From positions 1-62,114 of the forward strand of contig JAQMWT010000651.1 of assembly GCA_029834535.1 (NCBI GenBank): a stretch of DNA of 62,114 nucleotides. Reading direction: 5' to 3'. This DNA comes from Chrysophaeum taylorii. Taxonomy: Eukaryota; Sar; Pelagophyceae; Pelagomonadales; Pelagomonadaceae. The notes under the pieces were generated by a model, which saw only the letters and a list, made by a program, of their open reading frames with translations, had not been told where the DNA came from and made no database searches. This document shows, one piece after another, positions 31,814 through 40,470 of this stretch. Position numbers and translations under genes: made by a program. Positions within the stretch are counted from its first letter, which is position 1, and each line of letters opens with the position of its first letter.

Positions 31814-32905
31814 ACAAGTGCAGGCCAGTAAGTTCACCTAGTCCCAATCTCTAACCCCAGAAAGTTCACCTGGACCCAGTAAGCTGGTCAGCAAGTTCAC
31901 CTAGTCCCAATCAGCAATCTCTGACCCCAGTACATTCGGCTTAAAACCCACTCGTTTGTGCTCACATCCACTCACCCCACTCACCTTTGAACTCGTCGCT
32001 CTCACCCCCGCCAATCGAAGCTGCTTTGATCCGCACACGCCGCTAACCTGTGAGTTTACTCTAAAAATCCCAGTAAGTTCACTTGGTCCCAGTAAGATCG
32101 CCTGGTCACTAAGTTCACCTAGTACCAATCTCTAAACCCAGTAAGTTCACCTGGTTCCAGTAAGTTCACCTGGTCCCAGTAAGTTCACCTACAGTGCGCG
32201 TGTAGACGCCGGGAGGGGGCTTATCGGTATTGCGCAGCACGTGTGGGGTAGGGTGGAGTCGTCGACCCAGAAGAGGATATCCTCGGGGTTGCCGATCGAC
32301 AGAGAGCCACGTAGAGCTGGACGTGGCAGAAGACGGGCTTGGGAAAGAGGACGCCCACCTCGCGGGGCGTCTGGCCCTGGCCCTTGTTGATCGTTTCGCG
32401 TAGGCGCGCCTTGAGGGATACAGGTTGGAGGAGCCTCGGTGACAACGACACGATCGATCATGTATCTGGTACCGTTGCAGTGGCCGTGCGACGGGTCGAG
32501 GTTGCGAAGACCTTAAGCTCGCGCTCAAAGTCAGCATGCCGTTGGTTGTCAAGGAGTTCAAAACTCTACTATAAAGAGCGAGGCGTCGTCTTCCGACCCA
32601 ACCTAGTCTGCCGAAAAGAACTCCGACGCCTCGTCTCCGGGAAAGGCCGCGGTCATGCGCGCGTTGTCAGCATCGACAACATCGTTTTCGACGGGGCGTG
32701 GGAATGGCGCGCTGAAAGAGCCGACGCGGGTCGTGGAAATAGTCCGTGAGGTCGCCGCAGGCGGCTTGGAGGATCAATGTTTGGGTCGTGCGCCTACCTG
32801 ACCCTTACCCTGATTCGGGGAACAACCAATGATGACCCCGACTAGGTCCCGCATACTTATCTACGCCCGTCAGGCACATCCCTCCTCCCCCCCACAATGT
32901 CCACC
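31814..32905 (-). mobile_element. Helitron-like element, copy 2 (internally deleted)
   Basis: Inverted relative to copy 1. The left end ACAAGTGCAGGCC is the complement of the shared 3' terminus. Then come the minisatellite (31820-32190) with the AGTAAACTC/AGCAGCTT block, the helicase remnant (about 32190-32790) and a short right piece (about 32826-32905). The right piece matches only the last part of the antisense nuclease ORF in copy 3 (GATGACCCCGACTAGGTCCC compare 38091-38110). The middle of that ORF is missing, so copy 2 is deleted between about 32815 and 32826 relative to copy 3. Its right part overlaps the 3' coding end of the rhodanese-type gene. Confidence 0.8.
32190..32790 (-). pseudogene. 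Helitron PIF1-like helicase fragment (copy 2)
   Basis: On the minus strand this copy keeps longer open segments than copy 1. TINKGQGQTPREVGVLFPKPVF and CHVQLYVALCRSATPRI are readable in one frame (32221-32451), and the NGTRY and RLRETINKGQ blocks are readable in sequence. A 'GNPEDILFWVDDS' segment is in the next frame. Frame breaks show decay. Confidence 0.75.
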
Positions 32906-34145
32906 CCGATGTTCTTGTTCCACCGGGGGCACAGAGCTCGCAGGCGAGCGTGGTGCGCCGATCATGGCCTGAATCGACACACCTGTCGCAGACGAGGACG
33001 AGGGTATTGCACGTGCCGCACCGACGTTTGCCGCGGTAGGTGTCCCAGGCAATATCGCATACGAGACAGCGGCCGAGGACGTCGGGCGTCGCGGCGGGGT
33101 GCGGCCTCGCATTGGCGCGTCGGTCAAAGATGTAGTTCTTCCCTTTGAACAGGGAGGTGTCCTCGTCGAAGTTCTGGACATATCGAACGATGCCGCCATC
33201 GAGGTGGAAGACGCGGTCGGAGTCGAGGCGCGATTTGACGAGGGCCGAGGCTCGTTCGCAGCGGACGCCGCCGGTGCAAAAGAGGAAGACGTCCTTGGCG
33301 CGGAGTCGATCGAGGTTGTCGTCGAGCCACGGGCGGAAGTCGGAGAAGTGGCGAGTCTGGGGGTCGAGGTGCTCGACGCGGCCGACGGGGCTCGAAAAGG
33401 TCCCGATGCGCGTCTCGTAGGCGTTCCGCACGTCGATCAGCACGGCCGGGGGACCGTCGGGGCGCGAGAGGGCGGCGTGAAACGCGGCGGGCGCTAGGCG
33501 CGTGCCGGGGCCCACGTCGTCGAGGTTTTGTTGCGTGACAACGTCACACCCCAGCCCGCAGAGCTCGTCTGCCGCCCAGACCTGCAGCGCGCGCCAGGCG
33601 CCGGCGCGGCCGCACGGCTCAACCTTGAAGTCGACGTCGCGCCACGCGCGATCGGCAGCGCACAAAGCGCCGATAAAGTCAGCGACGCGCGTGGCGTCGC
33701 CGCTCAACGTCACGTTGACGCCCTCGCACGCGACGCGCACGCGACCGCGCAGGCGGAAGGAGGTCGCTAGGGCGCGCTTCCAGGCGACGGTCGCGTCGCG
33801 CGCCTGCTCGGTCCACCGCGGTCGACAGTAATGGTAGTAGCCCACAACCACAGCGTCGGAGTCGTCGTCGTCGGAGACGACTGACATGTCATCGAGACTC
33901 CGCACAAAGAGCGCGCCGCTCGCAAGGCGCTCGCCGTCGGGTCCTCGTCGCGATGCCACCCTTTCGAGCTTCCAGGCTTGACTCTGCTCCCCTTTGGCGA
34001 GCAGGGCTCCGAGCTTACGGTACCCAAGCCCTCGGTAGTCGAGCGGCTCGTCGAACGCGGCCAAGTACCGCTCGGCCAGGACGTTCGCGTTGAGCCGGCC
34101 CTGCACCAAGGAGGCGATGCGCTCGACCACTCGCGCCTCATCCAT
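32805..34145 (-). CDS. LOTUS-like plus TrhO/UPF0176-type rhodanese protein
   Basis: 446 residues from the ATG at 34145. Residues 1-60 (LNANVLAERYLAAFDEPLDY then RGLGYRKLGALLA) resemble a LOTUS/OST-HTH RNA-binding domain. Next is the TrhO-type N-terminal domain (VVVGYYHYCRPRW; GRVRVACEGVNVTLSGD). A rhodanese domain follows (AVLIDVRNAYETRIGTF), with its active-site loop CTGGVRCERAS (about 288-298; two Cys) and HLDGGIVRYVQNF. A Cys-rich zinc-binding tail (CLVCDIAW, CGTCNTLVLVCDRCVDSGH) completes it. TrhO proteins hydroxylate tRNA uridine 34, and the human relative is TSTD2. The last 25-35 residues (MCLTGVDKYAG onward) and the stop are encoded by Helitron-like copy 2, so the native C-terminus is replaced. 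The start was chosen at the ATG just before the LOTUS-like region. Confidence 0.82.
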   Translation of the reverse strand: MDEARVVERIASLVQGRLNANVLAERYLAAFDEPLDYRGLGYRKLGALLAKGEQSQAWKLERVASRRGPDGERLASGALFVRSLDDMSVVSDDDDSDAVVVGYYHYCRPRWTEQARDATVAWKRALATSFRLRGRVRVACEGVNVTLSGDATRVADFIGALCAADRAWRDVDFKVEPCGRAGAWRALQVWAADELCGLGCDVVTQQNLDDVGPGTRLAPAAFHAALSRPDGPPAVLIDVRNAYETRIGTFSSPVGRVEHLDPQTRHFSDFRPWLDDNLDRLRAKDVFLFCTGGVRCERASALVKSRLDSDRVFHLDGGIVRYVQNFDEDTSLFKGKNYIFDRRANARPHPAATPDVLGRCLVCDIAWDTYRGKRRCGTCNTLVLVCDRCVDSGHDRRTTLACELCAPGGTRTSGWTLWGGGGMCLTGVDKYAGPSRGHHWLFPESG

Positions 34146-34202
34146 ATTATACCCTAGGTTTGTTGTGGTGTTTTCTATGGGGGTCATCGCGCGGCGGCGT
34201 TG

Positions 34203-35298
34203 ATGCAGGGGCGCTGCGGCAAGTCCTTGACGGGCGAGGCGAAGATCCTCGTCGTGACCGTTGCGCTTTTCGGCGTCATCACCGTTGTGCAATTCTTCGT
34301 GAGTGCGGACGCACCATCGTCACGCGAGGAGGGGTGTCCGTCCGCAGGCCGCGAGCATTTCCCGCAGCACCGCGCTCCTGGTGGACTGCGCGTCGATGCT
34401 GGTGGACGCGTTGACGTACGCCGCGAATCTGTGGGCCGTGTGCGCCGCCGCCGAGAGCGACACGGACGCGCGCGCGCGGTACTCGCTGTGCTCGTCCGGG
34501 CTTTCGCTCGCCGTGCTGTACGGTATCACGGCGTGGGGTCTCGCCGACGCCATCGTGGACCTCTTCACGCACAAGGACATCGAAGACGACCTCGACGCCT
34601 GGGTGGTGCTGGGGTTCGGGATCGGTGGCCTCGTCTTCGACGGCCTCGCGCTCGCCGCGTTCAAAGCGTGGGGCCTACCGAATACTTACGTCGAATACGT
34701 GCAGACGCAGACCACGGACGGCTCCGATGGATGCATCGAAGACGAGCCGAGCAGTCCGCGCACACAGCGCGACGCGGATGACGCGTCCCTGGTCAACATG
34801 TTCTCTGCGCTCACGCACGTCGTCGCCGACTCGGTTCGCTCCGTAACGTCGATCGTCTTGGGCGCGCTCGTGCTTCTCGACCCAAAGCTCAACGGCAGCC
34901 AGTGCGACGACTACGCGACGCTTGTTGTTGCCGCGACGATTTTGTTAGGGAGCGCGCCGCTCTTGCTCGAGTGGCTCAGGCTCACGCGGGTTCGTCGCGA
35001 CGACGACCGGCGACGAAGACGCCAAGAGGGGCCACCGCCTGCTCTCGAAAAAAATAAGCTCGAGGCGGGCATAGAGCTGTTGACAAAGCGACGGCTCGTT
35101 CGGAACAACAGCCAGGAGAACGGCGTCGTCCAAGGTCCCTTGCACTCTCCCGCCTCTCTGCGCGCCACCGGGTCGTCGTCGTCGTCGCCGCGCGACGTCG
35201 AGAACGGCGATACACACCACCACCACCACAACAACCCGGTGTCTGTTCGCGCTTCAGAAGAAAGAGGAAGAAACGGCACGTCCATATTACACATATAA
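34203..35298 (+). CDS. CDF-like cation transporter
   Basis: Predicted 348 residues from two exons, 34203-34298 and 34348-35298, around a 49-nt intron (GTGAGT…CAG). The junction reads VVQFF|AASISRSTALLVDCASMLVD. The first transmembrane segments (ILVVTVALFGVITVVQFF, STALLVDCASMLVDALTYAA) match the start of cation diffusion facilitators. TM5 is near LTHVVADSVRSVTSIVLGALVL and supplies an HxxxD pair (HVVAD), as in Zn/Mn transporters of this family. SMLVD replaces the usual HxxxD of TM2, so one site lacks its histidine. About six membrane segments are visible. The long polar C-terminus has a short poly-His run (about residues 325-329). It diverges from the rhodanese-type gene 57 bp away. Confidence 0.72.
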
Positions 35299-35342
35299 CC
35301 CCATTCAGGATAATAACAACACCGATCATCAGAATCCGACTA

Positions 35343-36395
35343 CTACGATTCGGCGGGAGCAGAGTCATCATCGACGAAGGCAGCAGCAGCAGCATACTCC
35401 AGAGCCTCCCGGCGCTTGATGAGGTCGGGCGGGACGTCGCTTGGAAAGCCCAGGACGGAGGCTTCCTCCTTTTTTATTGCCACCGCCCCCGGAGGGGCTC
35501 TGGGCGGCTTCCAAACGTGTTTCGGAAGCGCCCGGGCGACGACGGCCTTGCGCTCGTCGCGCAGGTCCGAGTAAAAAACCGCGAGATTTGCGGCGAACTG
35601 GACGTCCTCGTCGGGCGCATCAGCGACTTTGCTCTTGGAGAGCTGCAGCACGACGTGGGCTCCGGCTGCGCCGCGGGCGTGGAACCAGACGTCGGGGTCC
35701 TTGGCGACGACGCAGCTCAGGTAGTCGTTCTCCCGCCGATTTCTGCCGACGAGGACCGGCACGCCGGATTTAGGCGCGACGAAGGTCCGTCCGGTCCATT
35801 TTCGCCGCGTCGGCCGCGAGAAGGGTTTATTCTTCTTCGACGGCCCGGCGGCCTCGATCCCGAGGTCGCTCGCGGACAGATCGTCGCCGTCGAGAGCGCG
35901 CTCCAGGTCGCCAAGCCGCCGCTCGCTCGCCGCCAGCAGCTCGGCGACGACCTTGGCGCCGCGCCGCAATCTCCGCGCACGAGCGAAGGCGGCTTCCGAG
36001 TCCTCGCGGGGTGACTTTGTGAACGTCAACGTCACCTTCTCGCCCGTCTCCCAGTCGTCGACTTCGACGCTCTTCGTCAAATCTGAAAGCTGGTACATGT
36101 TGGCGACCACCAGCTGCGCCCATCGTCCGAGCTTCTCGGCCTTCTCGGCCTCCTCCGCCTCCTTGCGGAGCGACGCCGCCTTCCGCCGTTCCTGCTCGAG
36201 GGCCTTCTCCAGCGCTAACCGGACCGGACCCATCGAGTCCTCCTCTTCCTCGTCCGGGATTCTCGACTCCTCCACGTTTCCCGCCCCACTCATCACCACA
36301 ACCGGTGCCAGCTGTTGCCTTCGCAGGGAAACGAAGCAACGTTGTTGTTGGTGTCGCCCGACAACGATGGCCGTCGTCCTCACCAAGAGCAACAT
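35343..36395 (-). CDS. NFACT-R domain protein (RqcH/NEMF C-terminal-like)
   Basis: 350 residues from the ATG at 36395, or 316 from MSGAG at 36293. The N-terminus of the longer form is basic with hydroxylated residues (TTAIVVGRHQQQRCFVSLRR), which suits organelle targeting. A charged coiled coil (about 70-160) comes before the NFACT-R core: VPVLVGRNRRENDYLSCVVA then DVWFHARGAAGAHVVLQLSK (about 218-260). In complete RqcH/Rqc2/NEMF proteins, NFACT-R together with NFACT-N binds stalled 60S or 50S subunits and adds C-terminal alanine tails. Here the NFACT-N and HhH parts are absent, so it is a shortened relative or a split gene. The Helitron-like copy 3 ends at 36426, only 31 bp upstream of the longer start. 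Confidence 0.78.
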   Translation of the reverse strand: MLLLVRTTAIVVGRHQQQRCFVSLRRQQLAPVVVMSGAGNVEESRIPDEEEEDSMGPVRLALEKALEQERRKAASLRKEAEEAEKAEKLGRWAQLVVANMYQLSDLTKSVEVDDWETGEKVTLTFTKSPREDSEAAFARARRLRRGAKVVAELLAASERRLGDLERALDGDDLSASDLGIEAAGPSKKNKPFSRPTRRKWTGRTFVAPKSGVPVLVGRNRRENDYLSCVVAKDPDVWFHARGAAGAHVVLQLSKSKVADAPDEDVQFAANLAVFYSDLRDERKAVVARALPKHVWKPPRAPPGAVAIKKEEASVLGFPSDVPPDLIKRREALEYAAAAAFVDDDSAPAES

Positions 36396-36749
36396 CCTCG
36401 TGTTTAAAACAGCTTGTTTATTATTACAAGTGCAGGCCAGTAAGTTCACCTAGTCCCAATCTCTAACCCCAGTAAGTTCACCTGGTCCCAGTAAGTTTCA
36501 TATGAGTTCACCTGGTCAGTAAGTTCACCTAGCTCACACCAACTAATTTGAGATCGTCGCTCCCCCCTCCGCGCCAATCTAAGCTGCTTTGATCCGCACG
36601 CGCCGCCAACCTTTGAGTTTACTCTAAAAACCCTTTACTCTAAAAACCCCAGTATGTTCACCTGGTCCCAGTTTCACCTGGTCACTCAGCTCACCTAGTC
36701 CCAATCTCCAACCCCAGTAAGTTCACCTGGTCCCAGTAAGTTCACCTAC

Positions 36750-37380
36750 AGTGCGCGTGTAGACGCCGGGAGGGGGCCTATCGGTATTGCGCAGCGCGTG
36801 TGGGGTAGGGTGGAGTCGTCGACCCAGATGAGTATATCCTCGGGGATGCCGATCGACAGAGAGCCACGTAGAGCTGGACGTGGCAGAAGACGGGCTTGGG
36901 AAAGAGGACGCCCACCTCGCGGGGCGTCTGACCCTGGCTCTTGTTGATAGTTTGGCGTAGGCGGGCCTTAAGCGATACAGGTTGGAGGAGCCTCGGTGAC
37001 AACGACACGATCGATCATGTATCTGGTACCGTTGCAGGGGCCGTGCGACGGGTCGAGGTTGCGAAGATATTAAGCTCGCGATCAAAGTCAGCATGCCGTT
37101 GGTTGTCAGGGAGTTGAAAACTCTACTGTAAAGAGCGAGGCGTCGTCTTCCGACCCAACCTAGTCAGCCGAAAAGAACTCCGACGCCTCGTCTCCGGGAA
37201 AAAAAGGCCGCGGTCATGCGCGCGTTGTCAGCATCGACAACATCGTTTCGACGGGGCGTGAGAATGGCGCGCTGAAAGAGCCGCCGCGGGTCGTGGAAAT
37301 AGTCTACGAGGTCGCCGTAGACGGCTTGGAGGATCACTGTCTGGCTCTCACGCCTACCTGATCCTTACCCTAAATCGAGG
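36750..37380 (-). pseudogene. Helitron PIF1-like helicase fragment (copy 3)
   Basis: Minus-strand copy of the same helicase C-terminus, with RQTINKSQGQTPREVGVLFPK and CHVQLYVALCR in one frame (36778-37008). The upstream blocks, complementary to 'RLFQRAILTPR' and the 'PGDEASEFFSAD' segment, fall at about 37180-37300. Frameshifts separate the blocks; a run of seven A at 37199-37205 has extended one of them. Decayed but close to copies 1 and 2, which suggests recent spread. Confidence 0.75.
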
Positions 37381-37390
37381 GACAGACAGT

Positions 37391-38215
37391 TTTCGGCATC
37401 TTTGCTGACGTCGTCGCCCCTACCATTCGCACGCGCCTCTACGGCCGGTACCGAGGCAATCTCGCCCGACGTCAAGTCGTCCCAGACATCCTCACCACGC
37501 TCGACAACAAGGAGCAACTCTACGACATCAAAACCCTCGCTTGGGGTTCGTTGTACACCGCACACTCCCTCCATCCCTCCCACCCGTCGCCTGTCGATCG
37601 GCGCGCAGCGCAAGTCCACTCCGAATACCTCGCTCACGCCCGCGGCATCGACGCCATCGTCCCCCAGCCGGGTACAGCACCACCGCCTGGCTTCTTGGGC
37701 CCTGTCGAACAGCGGCTACGTAGCTACGGCACCGTCGCCGGCCTCGTCTTTGGTGCCTTCGGTGAGGCCAGCGCGGCGTGCCACGCTCTCGCCCAAACAT
37801 GCGCAGAGCGCATCGCTGTGCGAACCTGGGTGACAAGCGGCTGCGCCAACTTCACAGAGGCAAAGGCGGCCCAAACTCGCCGCATCTACCGTGAGTGGGG
37901 GATCGCCAACGCATTAGGCCGGGCTCGCTGTGCCCTCACCGCCCTCACCCATGTCGCCGCCGCGGGGAACCCCACCCAGGCCGCCCGATCCCAGCAGGAC
38001 GTCACCCTTCGTCGCACATACGTCCGGCGGCAGCATGCGTACGACCTACGGGCGGGGCCCGTCCTCTCTTCGCCTGCCCCACGCCTCGGCGATGACCCCG
38101 ACAAGGTCCCGCGTACTTATCTCTGCTCGTCAGGCACATCCATCATACCCCACAACCCCACCCACATCTTCCATGCTCCCCACACACACCCCCCTCTTAG
38201 CAGTCGACATTTAAA
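37391..38215 (+). CDS. PD-(D/E)XK-like nuclease ORF inside Helitron-like copy 3
   Basis: One open frame runs through this segment, antisense to the helicase; it has no clear ATG at its start. The segment VVPDILTTL…QLYDIKTLAWGSLY has the spacing of a PD-(D/E)XK catalytic core (PD, then D-x-K). A region follows with VDRRAAQVHSEYLAHARGID, then GPVEQRLRSYGTVAGLVFGA and FGEASAACHAL. A second, diverged copy of this latter region lies at 40483-40911. Blocks like this are seen in ORFs of mobile elements in protists, but I cannot name a family with certainty. It is uninterrupted for over 250 codons, which is unusual in an otherwise decayed element. Alternative: a C-terminal domain of another retroelement captured by the Helitron. 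Confidence 0.55.
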
Positions 38216-38250
38216 GACAGACAGACAAACAAACATCTGTCGATTAGTAG

Positions 38251-39936
38251 TTAGGATCTCGCACAAGTTACCGCCCCCACGACCTGGAGGGTCGGCGCGC
38301 TCCTCGAGGCGTGCAATGCGGCGAGCGACCGGAACGCCTTGACCTGTGCGGCAGCCAAGGACGCAGGCGCGCCAAGATGCAGTTTTGTCGCGTTGGTTGT
38401 TAAGGCAGGAAAAGGTCTGGCGAAGCGCGGGGGATGTCGTCGTGTTTTTGTCGTCGCCGCGGGTGTGGACGACTTTGTAGTCGGGTGGCGTTTGAGGGCG
38501 TCGGCGGTCGCCGCCGCGTCGGAGGAGGATATCGTGAGATTCGGGAGCGAGAAGGTGGAGCTGTGCGCGTCGGCTCGTTCGAGGGCGGTCGTTTTCGCCG
38601 ACAACGCATCGTTGAGCGATGGCGCGGGTCGTCGCTTTGAGGCCGCGCACCTCTCGGGCGGCTTGTGGTGGTGGTGGTGGTGGTGCATATCCGGGCCACA
38701 GAGATCCTGGGCCGCCCACGTTTGGATCGTCAGCTGAATGGCGGCGACGGATTGCGAAACGGTGGCGGTCGTCGACGCGTCGTCGGCGTCGGCGCGATGA
38801 CGCGACGGACGATCGTCGATTTCCAACGCGGCCATGGCGCGGACGGCGTTGTCGAGGAGCACGGCGAGTCGGGTCGGGTCGGCTCTGACGTCCGATGCGA
38901 GGCGGCGGAGCGTCGCCGTTCGGCGGTCCCAGAGCTGGTCGGCGTCGCGCGTCGACTCGACCTGGGTCTCGAGGTCCGCGAGCTTGCGTTCGAGCTGCCA
39001 GAGGCCGCGCCGGATCATGCTGGTCCGATCGGCGTCGGTCATTTCGTCGGCGGTGAGCGCCGCGTCGTCGCCGAGCGAGAAGAACGTCGACGACTTGAGC
39101 GACGCGATCGAGTCGGAAACGCAGTCGCGGCGCTCGCGCTCGAACCGACGCAGCGTCTGGACGAGACGTTCCGAAATCGAGTGCGCCGCATCGCGGCGAT
39201 GGCGCGTTTTGGCCGCCTCGACGGCGCGCGAAGCCTGCTCCTCGCGCAGCTCGGAAATCACCGCGTCGAGCGCGCGAAGCTGCTCCGACTCGAGCTTGTT
39301 CCGGCGCGCGACGGCGTGCATGCCCATGAGCTGGAGCGACGCTTCCTCCCGCAGCTGCGCGTGCCGCACCAAAGCCTCCTTGTCCGCGACGTCGAGGCTA
39401 GCGAAGGCCGTCTCGTAATGGACGCGAATCTTCGACCCGAGCGCGCGTTCGAACGCCGAGACCAGTTGCTGCCGCAGGTGCACGAGATCGGATTCCAAGC
39501 CGTGGAGCCGCTCGGCATGCCGCCGCCCTAACTCGGTGCGCGTTTTCGTCGTCTCTTGTATCTTGGCCTGCAAGCTCGAGTTCTCGCTCTCGAGCCGCGC
39601 GATCTCCTCGCGTTGGTACCTGAGCCGCTGCACCGTACACTCGAGCATCTGCGCCTCGTGCTCGAGCTCGGCCACCTTGGCCCTCACGACCTCGCTCTCG
39701 CACACCACCTCGTGCTCGTGCCGTTCGGCCTCGCGCCTCAGCACGCGCTGGAAATTCGACAGTTCGGCCTCCCGCTGCTGCGCCTCGACGGTCAGGCCCT
39801 CGACGATCTTCTTCTCCGCCTCGTACGCCGTCGACGTCTCGCGCACCTTTGCTTGCAGCGTCGCGAGGCGACGCGCCCACGGTGTGCCGCTCGTCGTCGC
39901 CGTCGACGAGTCGTCATCCTCTTCGCCCATCGTCAT
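38251..39936 (-). CDS. Coiled-coil protein of unknown function
   Basis: 561 residues. Residues about 20-380 are coiled coil, with Leu/Arg/Glu-rich heptads and a break near 165-185 (KIRVHYETAFASLDVADKEAL). A short linker with seven His (about 420-426) follows, then 130 residues of Ser/Thr/Pro-rich low complexity. It resembles ciliary or centrosomal coiled-coil proteins in general appearance only; I cannot name it. The stop codon (38253-38251) and the last bases lie within the terminal repeat of Helitron-like copy 3, so the present C-terminus is at least partly element-derived. The start ATG at 39936 opens the acidic MTMGEEDDDSST sequence. Confidence 0.65.
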   Translation of the reverse strand: MTMGEEDDDSSTATTSGTPWARRLATLQAKVRETSTAYEAEKKIVEGLTVEAQQREAELSNFQRVLRREAERHEHEVVCESEVVRAKVAELEHEAQMLECTVQRLRYQREEIARLESENSSLQAKIQETTKTRTELGRRHAERLHGLESDLVHLRQQLVSAFERALGSKIRVHYETAFASLDVADKEALVRHAQLREEASLQLMGMHAVARRNKLESEQLRALDAVISELREEQASRAVEAAKTRHRRDAAHSISERLVQTLRRFERERRDCVSDSIASLKSSTFFSLGDDAALTADEMTDADRTSMIRRGLWQLERKLADLETQVESTRDADQLWDRRTATLRRLASDVRADPTRLAVLLDNAVRAMAALEIDDRPSRHRADADDASTTATVSQSVAAIQLTIQTWAAQDLCGPDMHHHHHHHKPPERCAASKRRPAPSLNDALSAKTTALERADAHSSTFSLPNLTISSSDAAATADALKRHPTTKSSTPAATTKTRRHPPRFARPFPALTTNATKLHLGAPASLAAAQVKAFRSLAALHASRSAPTLQVVGAVTCARS

Positions 39937-39980
39937 ACCGTATCTTTGGTGCTGGTTGGATACGTCGATGACGTCGTCCG

Positions 39981-40470
39981 AACACCCACCAGGGGTTTAG
40001 GAGTAAACTCAAAGGTTATTATTAAAGAGCGTGCGGTGATCAAAGCAGCTTAGATTCTTGTTACTGAGACCACTGTAGTGGTTTTTCTCAGATACCCGCC
40101 CCTCTTAGCCAGGCCAGAGGCCTCAACACCCCTTTCTCCCAACCCGAACCGCGGGTGAAACCACCACGCGCCCGATCTCAGCGTAAACACTCACGCCATC
40201 ACGAAAATCGGACAATCAAATGAGGGTAATAGCAAGAAGACAGCAAAGAAAGCAATACAAGTGCTTGGTACATAGGGTTCAGTGGAAGCGCAGGTGAGGA
40301 TGTCAAGATGACACCCCCCCCCTTAATTGTAAGGTCAGTACCAGAGCAACAATCAGGGGAAGTCAGGTGGCAGGCAGGCAAATGGGGGGGAATGGGCGTT
40401 GCTGCCACAAGCGTCGAGCGGGGGTGAGTGGAAGGAAGGACGTTGACGACGCAAGCCGATCATCATAGGG
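39981..40470. other. Gene-free stretch with Helitron-like fragment and hairpin
   Basis: Starts with CCCACCAGGGGTTTAG, which recurs at 40908-40923. Then comes a 60-bp piece of the Helitron-like internal block (39996-40057: AGTAAACTCAAAGG and AAAGCAGCTTAGATT). A hairpin lies at 40064-40091 (CTGAGACCACT/AGTGG…TCTCAG). No gene is seen, but the segment is probably a mosaic of element pieces. Confidence 0.55.

Larger units (their letters stand above)
36426..38256 (-). mobile_element. Helitron-like element, copy 3 (longest, both ends present)
   Basis: Inverted relative to copy 1; the 5' end in helicase sense is at 38256 (TCCTAACTACTAATCGACAG) and the 3' end at 36426 (GGCCTGCACTTGT). It holds the minisatellite (36430-36745), the helicase remnant (about 36750-37380) and, unlike copy 1, an 800-bp segment (37390-38215) with an ORF on the opposite strand. 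The simple repeats GACAGACAGACAAACA at both edges of this segment (37378 and 38217) could have let it collapse out of copy 1. Both boundaries match copy 1 and each lies next to different flanking DNA. Confidence 0.85.
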
